Positions 33,734-41,713 of a stretch of 55,884 nucleotides of DNA are shown in pieces. The position numbers and the translations under genes are program-made. Below the pieces are notes generated by a model. The model searched no databases. It was not told the origin of the DNA and was given only the letters and a program-made list of their open reading frames with translations. The stretch's first letter is position 1. Each line of letters begins with the position of its first letter. This DNA is from Candidatus Alistipes faecavium (lineage in GTDB: Bacteria > Bacteroidota > Bacteroidia > Bacteroidales > Rikenellaceae). The DNA is taken from NCBI GenBank assembly GCA_019118605.1, contig DWYP01000025.1:1-55884 (forward strand), read 5' to 3'.

Positions 33734-34127
33734 GGGGCTGGGAAACAACAACCCGGGCAATATCCGCCGCGCGAAAGTCCGCTACCGCGGAGAGGTGCGG
33801 CCCTCGCGCGACCCGGAGTTCAAGCAGTTCGAGTCCCTGGCCTGGGGATACCGCGCGATCTTCGTGCTGCTGGACACCTACCGCCGCCGCTACGGGATCG
33901 ACACCCTGCGGGGCATGCTCTCGCGCTGGGCCCCGCCCTCGGAGAACCATACCGAGGCCTACATCCGCGCCGTGGCGGGCGATACGGGAATCGACCCCGA
34001 CGAGCCGCTCGATACGCGCGACGCCGCAACGATGGTTCCCGTGGCGGCATCGATCTCCCGCGTGGAGAACGGCGCGAAGGCCGACCGCGACGAAATAATC
34101 CGCGGCTGGGAGCTCTTTGTCGAATAG
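33726..34127 (+). CDS. Structural protein P5-like (peptidoglycan-associated, lysis)
   Basis: 133 residues. The opening GLGNNNPGNIRRAKVRYRGE and KQFESLAWGYRAIFVLLDTY are the signature of the P5-like family in Bacteroidota phages and mobile elements, believed to act at peptidoglycan. WAPPSENHTEAYI is the conserved middle. It ends the phage-derived operon, overlapping the holin by 8 bp. No terminator follows; comEC begins 42 bp downstream. Confidence 0.75.
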   Translation: MSRGLGNNNPGNIRRAKVRYRGEVRPSRDPEFKQFESLAWGYRAIFVLLDTYRRRYGIDTLRGMLSRWAPPSENHTEAYIRAVAGDTGIDPDEPLDTRDAATMVPVAASISRVENGAKADRDEIIRGWELFVE

Positions 34128-34133
34128 ATTTGC

Positions 34134-34141
34134 TATCTTTC
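34134..34141 (+). promoter_or_regulatory. Possible -7 box TATCTTTC before comEC
   Basis: One mismatch to TAnnTTTG (final G is C). It lies 28 nt before the chosen comEC start and 7 nt after the stop of the P5-like gene, so comEC could be transcribed separately from the phage cassette. No -33 element seen. Confidence 0.4.
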
Positions 34142-34168
34142 GTCACCGAACCTCCGCAAACCCTCCGC

Positions 34169-35647
34169 ATGAACCTCTCCCGTCTCACGGAACGTCTCGA
34201 ACGCATGCCGATGCTCCGGCTCCTCGCACCCTTCGCCGCGGGGATTGCCCTGGCGGCATGGTACACGCTGCCGCCGTGGTTTCTCGCGGCGGCTTTCGTG
34301 CTGACGGGGATGCTGGCCCTGCTGCTGCGCTCGTCGGCCGCGACGGTTGCGATGCTGCTCACCGCGGGATTTGCCGCGGCGCAGCTCCGGGCTCCGCGGC
34401 TGACCGTCCCGCAGGGCACCGACACCCTTTATGAGATTGCCGTCGAGGGATTTCCCTCCGACCGCGGCCGCTACCTTGCCGCCGATGCCTCCGTGAAGGC
34501 GTGGCGCAATCCTGCCGACGGGCACTGGCACGCCTCCGACGTCCGGTTGAAGCTCTACGCCGACTCGCTCACGGAGCTGCAGCCCGGCGAACAGCTGCGG
34601 TGCCGCGGGACGATCCGTCCGTTCCGCGGAGGCGCGGAGAGCTACCGTCGGCTCATGCAGCGCCGCGGATATGCCGGGACGCTGTGGATCGGCGAACGAT
34701 CCGTATTCGAAAGACTGGAATCCGCACCCTCGGGGCTGCACATTGCGGCCGTCAACCGCCTCGCACGGCTGCGGATGGCGCCCGAGGCGACCGCCGTCGT
34801 CGAAGCGATGGCCGCAGGCGAGCGGCGTGCGCTGACCCCCGAACTGCGGGAGGCATATTCGCGCAGCGGCCTGGCCCATCTGCTCGCCGTCTCGGGCCTC
34901 CACACGGGAATTGTCTTCGTGCTCGTCAACGCCCTGCTGTGGTGGCTGCCGCTCCTGCGCCGCGGGCATCTGGCCAAGAACCTCCTGGCAATCGGCGCCG
35001 TATGGCTCTTTGTCGCGGCGGCGGGTTTCCCGCCCAGCGCCGTGCGCGCCGCCGTCATGTGCACCGTCCTGCAGACCGCCCTCGCCTCGGGGTCCGAATA
35101 CGTCGGAATGAACGCCCTGGCCACGGCGGCCTTCGGCATGCTGCTGTGGAATCCCAACTGGCTCGGGGACATCAGCTTCCAGCTCTCGTTCGTCGCCGTG
35201 GCGGGGATTCTCGCATGGGGCGTGCCCCTCTGCCGCCGCTGCCGTACCCGCTGGCGGGCGGTGAACGTCGCGATCGACGCCTACATGATCGGCCTGGCGG
35301 CCAGCGTCGCAACGGCCCCGCTCATCGCCCACACCTTCGGGAGCATTCCCCTGGCCGGGCTGGCGATCAATCCGCTGGCCATTGCGCTGGCCGGGGTTGT
35401 GGTCTTCGCCGCGACGCTCTGGATGCTGCTTCCGATCGGGCTGCTCGCCCCGCTCTTCGCCTTTGCGGCGGGCCGCGCCGCCGAGGGGATCAATCTGCTG
35501 GCACGGGCGACCGCCGCACTGCCCGGCGGCGCCTTCGAATACACCCTGCCGGCCGCACCCACGGCCGCAATCTACGGGTTCTATCTGCTTGCGACCCTCG
35601 CAGCGTGGAGCCGCGAAGCGAAAAAAAGCGTACCTTTGCCGACGTGA
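34169..35647 (+). CDS. comEC: ComEC/Rec2-family DNA uptake channel protein
   Basis: 492 residues. ComEC forms the inner-membrane channel for single-stranded DNA in natural transformation. An N-terminal membrane pair (LRLLAPFAAGIALAAWY), an OB-fold region (about 85-200, with LQPGEQLRCRGTIRPFR), then the competence domain starting SRSGLAHLLAVSGLHTGIVF with about eight membrane helices. The metallo-beta-lactamase domain of the longer ComEC proteins is absent. The start MNLSRLTERL at 34169 fits the box at 34134-34141; an upstream Met would overlap the box. The last four bases (GTGA) overlap the start of the next gene. Confidence 0.85.
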   Translation: MNLSRLTERLERMPMLRLLAPFAAGIALAAWYTLPPWFLAAAFVLTGMLALLLRSSAATVAMLLTAGFAAAQLRAPRLTVPQGTDTLYEIAVEGFPSDRGRYLAADASVKAWRNPADGHWHASDVRLKLYADSLTELQPGEQLRCRGTIRPFRGGAESYRRLMQRRGYAGTLWIGERSVFERLESAPSGLHIAAVNRLARLRMAPEATAVVEAMAAGERRALTPELREAYSRSGLAHLLAVSGLHTGIVFVLVNALLWWLPLLRRGHLAKNLLAIGAVWLFVAAAGFPPSAVRAAVMCTVLQTALASGSEYVGMNALATAAFGMLLWNPNWLGDISFQLSFVAVAGILAWGVPLCRRCRTRWRAVNVAIDAYMIGLAASVATAPLIAHTFGSIPLAGLAINPLAIALAGVVVFAATLWMLLPIGLLAPLFAFAAGRAAEGINLLARATAALPGGAFEYTLPAAPTAAIYGFYLLATLAAWSREAKKSVPLPT

Positions 35648-36849
35648 TCACCGCCGAAGAATACGAACTGCTGTGCCTTCCCGAAGTCCGGGAGGCCGTT
35701 CACCGCGCCCGGGGACGCGATCCGCTCTCCGTGGCGATGGACTGCCGCGTGCCGCACGCCCGGCTGGTCGCCACGCAGGTCAAGTACCTCGCGCGCGCCG
35801 AGGAGAAGCTCCCCTCCTATGCGGCGGCGGAATGCATCCTCCCGCCCCGAGCCTTCGAACAGGCCTCGAGCGAGGCGTGCGCCGCACACAAGCGCATCGA
35901 AGGCGACACGGTGCTGGACCTCACCTGCGGCCTGGGGGTCGACGCCCTCTACCTGAGCCGCCGCTTCCGCCGCGTGGTGGCTCTCGAGCGCGACCCCGTG
36001 CTGGCGCACGTCACGGCCTGCAACCTCGCACGGATGGGCGTTGCGAACGTCGAGGTGGTGCACGCGGCTGCCGAGGAGTTCCTCCGCCGCGAGGGGCTGC
36101 GCTTCGACTGGATCTACGCCGATCCCGACCGACGCTCGGAAAAGGGCCTCAAGCAGGTGCGCCTCGAGGCGTGTTCGCCCGACGTGCTCGCCCTGCGGCC
36201 CCTGCTGCGCCGCGCCGCACCGCGGCTGTGTCTGAAGAACTCCCCGCTGTTCGACGTCGACGAGGCCCTGCGGCTCTTTCCCCGCAGCTGCGTGGAGGTC
36301 GTCTCGCTCGGCGACGAGTGCAAGGAGGTGATGGTCTACGACGACGCTTCGGGGCCCCGCGTCATCGCCACGGCCCTCGGGCGCGGCTCGTTCGAGGCGG
36401 CGGGCGAGGGTGCGGGGGAGGCGTCGGCCGACGTCGCGCCCGAGGTCGCGCCCGAGGTCGCCCTCCGGGAGCCGCTCCCGGCTCCCGGGCCGTTCGATCC
36501 CGCGCGCTACCGCTGGCTTGTGGTGCCCGACGTGGCGCTGCGCAAGGCGCGCCTCGTGCGCCTCCACCTGCAGGGGCGTGCCGACTGCTGGAGCGACAAC
36601 GGCTTCGGATTCGCCGCTGAAAAGCCCGAGGGCATCCTCGGGCGCGTGCTGGAGATCGAATCGATCGTGCCCTACGACCCGAAGCGTCTCAAGCGCGAAC
36701 TGAAGGGGTGCGGCGCCGAGGTGCTCAAGCGCGACTTTCCGCTCCCGGCCGAGGAGCTGATGCGCCGCCTGGGGCTCCATCCCGGGGCCGACATCCGCCT
36801 GGCCTTCACGAAAACAGGGAACGATTTTTGGGTTATCCGCATAAAATGA
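35644..36849 (+). CDS. THUMP-like-domain class I methyltransferase
   Basis: 401 residues. The start is GTG at 35644, overlapping the comEC stop as GTGA. A Rossmann methyltransferase core is visible: VLDLTCGLGVDALYLSR (motif I), VVALERDP (motif II) and FDWIYADPDRRSEKG (motif IV, DP-type), as in the Bacteroidota family with a C-terminal THUMP-like domain; the substrate is unknown, RNA is likely. Between them is a low-complexity Ala/Pro/Val linker (VAPEVAPEVA) from a 12-bp tandem repeat near 36433-36460. A TACCTTTG box at 35631-35638 lies 6 bp before the start codon, too close to be an ordinary promoter. Confidence 0.8.
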   Translation: MITAEEYELLCLPEVREAVHRARGRDPLSVAMDCRVPHARLVATQVKYLARAEEKLPSYAAAECILPPRAFEQASSEACAAHKRIEGDTVLDLTCGLGVDALYLSRRFRRVVALERDPVLAHVTACNLARMGVANVEVVHAAAEEFLRREGLRFDWIYADPDRRSEKGLKQVRLEACSPDVLALRPLLRRAAPRLCLKNSPLFDVDEALRLFPRSCVEVVSLGDECKEVMVYDDASGPRVIATALGRGSFEAAGEGAGEASADVAPEVAPEVALREPLPAPGPFDPARYRWLVVPDVALRKARLVRLHLQGRADCWSDNGFGFAAEKPEGILGRVLEIESIVPYDPKRLKRELKGCGAEVLKRDFPLPAEELMRRLGLHPGADIRLAFTKTGNDFWVIRIK

Positions 36850-36858
36850 CTACATTTG
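36827..36858 (+). promoter_or_regulatory. Promoter of the yihY-DUF2520-kdsC unit
   Basis: TTTG at 36827-36830, 20-nt spacer, TACATTTG at 36851-36858: a complete Bacteroidota promoter overlapping the end of the methyltransferase gene, 22 nt before the next start codon. Confidence 0.75.
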
Positions 36859-36880
36859 TTCGAATACCCGGCTGCGACCC

Positions 36881-38245
36881 ATGAAACTCAGCGAAATTCT
36901 CACCTACTTCACCGACACGATCTTCCAGCGCGACAAGCACGAATGGCGCAATCCCGTCGTGCGGTGGCTCGTGCAGCAGTACAAGCTGCTCTTCTATACC
37001 GCCCGCGGACTGCTCGAGCACGGGACCATCGTCCGCTCCGCAGCGCTGACCTTCTACACGCTCATGTCGCTCGTGCCCATCGCCGCGGTGGTCTTCGCCG
37101 TAGTAAAGGGCTTCGGGCTCGCCGACGGGCTGATCCAGAACCTCTACGACCTCTTCCCCCAGACCCCCGAGGTGATCGACTATCTGGTCGACTTCGCCGA
37201 AAACGCCCTCGAACGCGCCCGCGGAGGCGTCGTGGCCACCGTGGCGCTGCTGATGCTCTTCTGGGCCGTGATCCGCGTCTTCGGGTCGATCGAGAGCGCC
37301 TTCAACAACATCTGGGAGGTGAAGGTCGAGCGCAGCATCACCCGCCAGTGGACCGACTACATCGCCGTGGTGATGATCGTACCGATCCTCTGGACCGCCG
37401 CAAGCACCGTGGGAAACTACATCGAGTCGCTCATAGGCTTCGACAACAGCTGGTATTTCAACATCCTCTCCCGCATGGCCTCGATGGTCATCATCTGGGT
37501 GATGTTCACGCTCCTCTACCTGATCATCCCCAACGCCAAGGTCCGCCTCGGAAGCGCCCTGATGGCGGGGATCATCGCCGGGACGATCTTCCTGCTCTTC
37601 CAGTGGGGATATGTCTACGTCCAGCGGTGGATGACCTCCTACAACGCCATCTACGGAAGCTTCGCGGCCCTGCCGCTCTTCCTGATCTGGATGCAGACCT
37701 CCTGGGAGATCCTCCTCTTCGGAGGCGAGCTCTCGTTCGCCTACCAGAATATCTCGCGCTTCGACGAGGAGCGCGAATCGCTGCTCATCAGCTACGACCA
37801 GCGCCGCAAAGTCCTCCTGACGGCCATGCTCATCGTCGTGCGGTGGTTCCGCGACCGCGGAGGCGCCATCCCCTCGGAGACGATCCGCGCACAGCTCGAC
37901 CTGCCCACGCGCATCGTCAACGACATCCTCTTCCAGCTGGTAAAGGCCCGGCAGCTGATCGCCGTACGCCAGGGCGACAGCGACCGCGAAGTCGCCTTCG
38001 CCCCGGCCCACGACCTCTCGAAAATCACCGTGTACGGGATCCTCGAAGCCGTGGAGCGGGCCGGGCAGACGACCATCGACCTCGCCTCGAACCCCGACCT
38101 GGCACGCATAGACCGCGAACTCGAACGGCTCAAGACCACGGTTCGCGAGTCGCCCGACAACGTCCAGCTGGTCGACCTCCTGACCCCGGATCCGCACCCC
38201 GCGGAGACGGGAAACGCAACCTCCGAACCGCGCCGAAAAGCATGA
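36881..38245 (+). CDS. YihY/BrkB-family inner-membrane protein
   Basis: 454 residues. The YihY core (about 45-310) carries six membrane helices with the family motifs RSAALTFYTLMSLVPIAAVVF, WTDYIAVVMIVPI and GSFAALPLFLIWMQTSWEILLFGGELSFAYQN. The remaining 130 residues form a soluble winged-helix-like extension common to Bacteroidota members. The family was once annotated as RNase BN but is now listed as a membrane protein of uncertain function. It has its own promoter and overlaps the next gene by 4 bp (ATGA). Confidence 0.9.
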   Translation: MKLSEILTYFTDTIFQRDKHEWRNPVVRWLVQQYKLLFYTARGLLEHGTIVRSAALTFYTLMSLVPIAAVVFAVVKGFGLADGLIQNLYDLFPQTPEVIDYLVDFAENALERARGGVVATVALLMLFWAVIRVFGSIESAFNNIWEVKVERSITRQWTDYIAVVMIVPILWTAASTVGNYIESLIGFDNSWYFNILSRMASMVIIWVMFTLLYLIIPNAKVRLGSALMAGIIAGTIFLLFQWGYVYVQRWMTSYNAIYGSFAALPLFLIWMQTSWEILLFGGELSFAYQNISRFDEERESLLISYDQRRKVLLTAMLIVVRWFRDRGGAIPSETIRAQLDLPTRIVNDILFQLVKARQLIAVRQGDSDREVAFAPAHDLSKITVYGILEAVERAGQTTIDLASNPDLARIDRELERLKTTVRESPDNVQLVDLLTPDPHPAETGNATSEPRRKA

Positions 38246-39030
38246 AAACACCGAGAAACGCCGTCATCATCGGAAGCGGGAACCTCGCCGAGGCGCTCGC
38301 CCGCGCCATCGCCGCGAGCGGACTCGAGCTCCGGCAGCTCTTCGCCCGCAACGAGGAACGCGCCCGCACGATTGCCTCCCTGGCCGGATGCCCCCGCGCC
38401 TCGCACCCCGGGGAGCTCTGCACGACGGCCGACATCTACCTGATCGCCGTGAGCGACGCGGCCGTCGGGGAGGTGGCCCGCACACTGCCGATCCCCGCCA
38501 CAGCCGTCGTGGCCCACACCGCCGGGAGCGTCCCGCTGGAGGCCCTCCCGGAGCGATTCCCGCACCGCGCGGTCTTCTACCCGATGCAGACCTTCACCCG
38601 CGGACGGGCCGTGGACTTCCGCGAGATCCCGATCTTCGTCGAGGCCGCGGACGCCGAAGTGCAGGCCGCGGTCGAGGAATTCGCCGCGCACCTCTCCCGT
38701 ACGGTCCTGCAGGCCGACTCGGCACGCCGCGCCAGGGTGCACCTCGCCGCCGTCTTCGCCTGCAACTTCGCAAACCGCATGTACGCCCTCGGCGAACGGA
38801 TCGTGCAGGACGCCGGACTGGATTTCGGCATCCTCAAGCCGCTGGTCGCCGAAACGGCCCGCAAGGCCTGCGACGCCGCATCGCCCGCCGACGTACAGAC
38901 CGGCCCGGCCGCACGGCACGACACGCCGACACTCGCACGGCACGAAGCCCTGCTCGCCGGCGACCCCACCCTGCAGGAACTCTACAAACAAATCAGTCAG
39001 AACATATGGGAAACTTCAAGGAAGAGATAG
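38242..39030 (+). CDS. DUF2520-domain oxidoreductase-like protein (Rossmann, P5C-reductase-like)
   Basis: 262 residues. An N-terminal NAD(P)-binding Rossmann fold opens with NAVIIGSGNLAEALARAIA (GxGNxA motif) followed by ADIYLIAVSDAAVGEVA; the C-terminal DUF2520 helical domain has VHLAAVFACNFANRMY. The group is related to pyrroline-5-carboxylate reductase and F420-dependent reductases, but the substrate is unknown. It is commonly found next to kdsC in Bacteroidota, as here, and both genes overlap (4 bp before, 25 bp after). Confidence 0.85.
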   Translation: MKTPRNAVIIGSGNLAEALARAIAASGLELRQLFARNEERARTIASLAGCPRASHPGELCTTADIYLIAVSDAAVGEVARTLPIPATAVVAHTAGSVPLEALPERFPHRAVFYPMQTFTRGRAVDFREIPIFVEAADAEVQAAVEEFAAHLSRTVLQADSARRARVHLAAVFACNFANRMYALGERIVQDAGLDFGILKPLVAETARKACDAASPADVQTGPAARHDTPTLARHEALLAGDPTLQELYKQISQNIWETSRKR

Positions 39031-39551
39031 CCCTCTGCGACACCTTCGTCTTCGATGTCGACGGCGTGATGACCGACGGGGGCATCGTCCCCACCGCCGA
39101 CGGGGACTTCATCCGCCGCTACGACGCCAAGGACGGATACGCCCTGGCCTATGCCATCAGGATGGGATACAGGGTCTGCATCATCTCCGGAGGCCGGGGC
39201 CGGATGCTCGAAAACCGCCTCCGCCTGCTCGGGGTCAAGGACTTCTACCTCGACTGCATGGACAAGATCGCCACGATGCGCGGCTACTTCGCCCGCGAAG
39301 GGGTCGATCCGCAGCATACGATCTACATGGGCGACGACATCCCCGACCTGGAGTGCATGCGCGAGGTGGGGATTCCGGTCTGCCCGGCAGACGCCGCCGC
39401 GGAGGTGATCGAGGCCTCGCGCTACGTCTCGGAGTTCCCCGGGGGTCACGGCGCCGTGCGCGACATCATCGAGCAGGTGCTCCGCGCCCGCGGCGACTGG
39501 GCCCGCAATTCGAAGGGTGTGACACCCTCGACGCTCGCCGCCTCGAGGTAG
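39006..39551 (+). CDS. kdsC: KDO 8-phosphate phosphatase
   Basis: 181 residues. A HAD-family phosphatase that removes phosphate from 3-deoxy-manno-octulosonate 8-phosphate in lipid A/KDO synthesis. Nucleophile D17 and D19 in FVFDVDGVMTDGG, motif II S/T region IISGGRG, and motif IV YMGDDIPDLE are all intact. Compact C0-type without a cap, normal length. The start overlaps the DUF2520 gene by 25 bp. A strong hairpin follows 60 bp downstream. Confidence 0.9.
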   Translation: MGNFKEEIALCDTFVFDVDGVMTDGGIVPTADGDFIRRYDAKDGYALAYAIRMGYRVCIISGGRGRMLENRLRLLGVKDFYLDCMDKIATMRGYFAREGVDPQHTIYMGDDIPDLECMREVGIPVCPADAAAEVIEASRYVSEFPGGHGAVRDIIEQVLRARGDWARNSKGVTPSTLAASR

Positions 39552-39610
39552 CCGGACAAGGGGTCGTGAGCCCGAAAGACGGCGGGAAAGCACACTCCGA
39601 AACACAAAAC

Positions 39611-39648
39611 ACAGCGAGGGGAGAACGGTTTCGTTCTCCCCTCGCTGT
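39611..39648. terminator. Bidirectional terminator between kdsC and the Lrp gene
   Basis: 17-bp perfect stem (39611-39627 with 39632-39648) and a GTTT loop. The plus-strand end is weak in T (CTGTGTGCC), but the opposite flank is A-rich (AAACACAAAAC), so the stem gives a T-rich tail to minus-strand transcripts from the Lrp gene. It probably stops both convergent units. Confidence 0.7.
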
Positions 39649-39696
39649 CTGTGTGCCGGAAGGCGCGGACGCCCCGGAAGCGAATGATCCGGGCGG

Positions 39697-40170
39697 CTAC
39701 TCCTCGATGAAGTCGATGTTGACCTCGCGCTGGAAAACCTCCTGCAGCGAGATGTTCGTCTCCGTGGTGGAGATGCCCTGAATGCGGAGGATCCCGTCGA
39801 AGATCGTGTGCATCAGGTGCTCGTTGTCCACGCAGTAGAGTTTCACCAGGATGTTCCCCTTGCCGGTGATGTAGTGGCATTCGACGATTTCGGCCACCTT
39901 CTTCAGCTCCTCGACCGTACGGGCCTGCAACTGCGGATCCTTGAGCATGATGCTGATATAGGCGCAGACGTCGAAGCCCATCACCTTGGGATCCACGATC
40001 AGCCGGCTGCCGAGAATGACTCCCGCCTCGTCGAGCTTGTGGATGCGCTGATGGATCGCCGCTCCCGAGATGCCGCATTCGCGGGCGATCTCCAGGAAAG
40101 GCATGCGGGCATTCTTGATCAGGAATTTGAGGATTTTGCGATCAATCGCGTCCAGTGCGGTCTTGGCCAT
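39697..40170 (-). CDS. Lrp/AsnC-family transcriptional regulator
   Basis: 157 residues. N-terminal winged helix-turn-helix (about 5-60, ALDAIDRKILKFLIKNARMPFLEIARECGISGAAIHQRIHKL in outline) and a C-terminal RAM/AsnC ligand-binding domain (about 70-150) that assembles into octamers and senses amino acids. The downstream position after kbl, 16 bp away and probably on the same transcript, suggests it responds to glycine, threonine or related amino acids and controls its own operon. Confidence 0.93.
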   Translation of the reverse strand: MAKTALDAIDRKILKFLIKNARMPFLEIARECGISGAAIHQRIHKLDEAGVILGSRLIVDPKVMGFDVCAYISIMLKDPQLQARTVEELKKVAEIVECHYITGKGNILVKLYCVDNEHLMHTIFDGILRIQGISTTETNISLQEVFQREVNIDFIEE

Positions 40171-40186
40171 GGCTGTAAAAGGTTTT

Positions 40187-41374
40187 TTATTTGATGACGT
40201 TCAACTCCTTGCCGATCTTCGTGAAGGCTGCGATGCAGCGGTCGAGCTGTTCGGTGGTGTGTCCTGCGGAGACCTGCACGCGGATGCGGGCCTGGCCCTT
40301 CGGCACCACGGGGTAGTAGAATCCCGTCACGAAGATGCCTTCTTCCTGCAGCTTCGCGGCGAAATCCTGCGAGAGCTTCGCGTCGTAGAGCATCACGGCG
40401 CATATGGCCGACTGCGTGGGCTTGATGTCGAAACCGGCGGCCATCATGCCCTTGCGGAAGTGCTCGACGTTGGCGACCAGGCGGTCGTGGAGCTCGTTGC
40501 TCTCGGCGAGCATCCGGAACATCTCGATCCCGGCGCCCACCACGGCGGGGGGCAGCGAGTTGGAGAAGAGGTACGGACGCGAACGCTGGCGCAGCATGTC
40601 GATGATCTCCTTGCGGCCGGTGGTGAAGCCGCCCACGGCGCCTCCGAAGGCCTTGCCGAGGGTGCCGGTGAGGATATCGACCTGCCCGCGGAGGTTGTAG
40701 AGCTCGGTGATGCCGCGGCCGGTCTTTCCGAGCACGCCGGCCGAATGGCACTCGTCGACCATCACCAGGGCGTCGTACTTCTCGGCCAGGGCGCAGATCT
40801 TGTCCAGCGGTGCGGCGTTGCCGTCCATCGAGAAGACGCCGTCGGTGCAGATGATGCGGAAGCGCTGGGCCTGAGCCTTCTTGAGGCACTCCTCCAGGTC
40901 GGCCATGTCGGCGTTGGCGTAGCGATAGCGCACGGCCTTGCAGAGGCGTACGCCGTCGATGATCGACGCATGGTTCAGCGAGTCGGAGATGATGGCGTCC
41001 TGATCGGTGAAGAGGGGTTCGAAAACGCCCCCGTTGGCGTCGAAGCAGGCAGCATAAAGGATCGTGTCCTCGGTGCCGAAGTAATCGGCGATGGCCTTCT
41101 CGAGCTCCTTGTGGATGTCCTGGCAGCCGCAGATGAAGCGCACGGACGACATGCCGAATCCCCGGCTGTCCATGGCACGCTTGGCTGCGTCGATCAGGCG
41201 CGGGTTGTCCGAAAGCCCGAGATAGTTGTTGGCACAGAAGTTCAGCACCTTCTCACCTGCAACCTCGATCTCGGCCCGCTGGGGCGAACAAATGATGCGT
41301 TCCCGCTTGTAAAGCCCTGCAGCCTCGATTTCGGCGAGTTCATTCTGCAGGTACTCCTTGATTTTTCCGTACAT
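40187..41374 (-). CDS. kbl: Glycine C-acetyltransferase (2-amino-3-ketobutyrate CoA ligase)
   Basis: 395 residues. A PLP-dependent alpha-oxoamine synthase that links threonine breakdown to glycine and acetyl-CoA. Internal aldimine lysine K241 in TGTLGKAFGG, H135 in SLNHASIIDG, D207 in VMVDECHSAG; the opening MYGKIKEYLQNELAEIEAAG and IICSPQRAEI match Kbl rather than serine palmitoyltransferase or BioF. Serine palmitoyltransferase is the main alternative, as Bacteroidota also make sphingolipids. Threonine dehydrogenase, its usual partner, is not adjacent. The first gene of a kbl-lrp unit. Confidence 0.85.
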   Translation of the reverse strand: MYGKIKEYLQNELAEIEAAGLYKRERIICSPQRAEIEVAGEKVLNFCANNYLGLSDNPRLIDAAKRAMDSRGFGMSSVRFICGCQDIHKELEKAIADYFGTEDTILYAACFDANGGVFEPLFTDQDAIISDSLNHASIIDGVRLCKAVRYRYANADMADLEECLKKAQAQRFRIICTDGVFSMDGNAAPLDKICALAEKYDALVMVDECHSAGVLGKTGRGITELYNLRGQVDILTGTLGKAFGGAVGGFTTGRKEIIDMLRQRSRPYLFSNSLPPAVVGAGIEMFRMLAESNELHDRLVANVEHFRKGMMAAGFDIKPTQSAICAVMLYDAKLSQDFAAKLQEEGIFVTGFYYPVVPKGQARIRVQVSAGHTTEQLDRCIAAFTKIGKELNVIK

Positions 41375-41424
41375 ATTCCGTTATTTTTTTGATGAGAATC
41401 CGAGTTTGAAGTATCAATTTGTTA

Positions 41425-41432
41425 CAAATGTA
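41425..41432 (-). promoter_or_regulatory. -7 box TACATTTG for kbl-lrp
   Basis: Exact match to TAnnTTTG on the minus strand, 50 nt before the kbl start. The upstream -33 position has GGTTTTCG rather than TTTG. Confidence 0.6.
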
Positions 41433-41676
41433 CGATAAATTTTCGAAAACCGACACATCGCCCCGTTTATTTTTTCCTCCGGAAGTTACGGATCGTCAGC
41501 GCCGTATCCGAAACAGGCCCCGCAGGGCCCCGCAGGGCTCTCCCGGGGAGAAAAGGAGGTTGCGGAAATGGCGAAAAAGGAACGCATTCCACGAATTCGC
41601 GACTGATCGACCCGCGGGGGAACTCCCGTCGGCAAAATTTCTCCCCCTTTGCGCCCTCTTGTTCCGAAAAAATACA

Positions 41677-41684
41677 TATCTTTG
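41677..41684 (+). promoter_or_regulatory. -7 box TATCTTTG for galE
   Basis: Exact match to TAnnTTTG, 29 nt before the galE ATG. A TTG at 41659-41661 is 15 nt upstream, closer than usual. Confidence 0.6.
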
Positions 41685-41713
41685 TTATTCCGTCAATCAT
41701 TGCTACCTGACTT

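Larger units (their letters stand above)
41375..41713. other. 339-bp divergent intergenic region between kbl and galE
   Basis: Carries the kbl promoter (minus) and the galE promoter (plus). Between them are a short direct repeat (GGCCCCGCAG twice near 41517-41534) and an A/G-rich stretch at 41550-41580. No gene or RNA is apparent. Confidence 0.7.

Noticed and set aside
25391..34168. Attachment (att) repeats flanking the phage cassette
   Set aside because: I compared both flanks by eye and saw no shared direct repeat or tRNA end; a computed search could still find a short one.
40187..41374. Serine palmitoyltransferase for sphingolipids
   Set aside because: The N-terminal segment and the pairing with an Lrp regulator fit glycine C-acetyltransferase better; biochemical proof is lacking, so it is kept only as an alternative.
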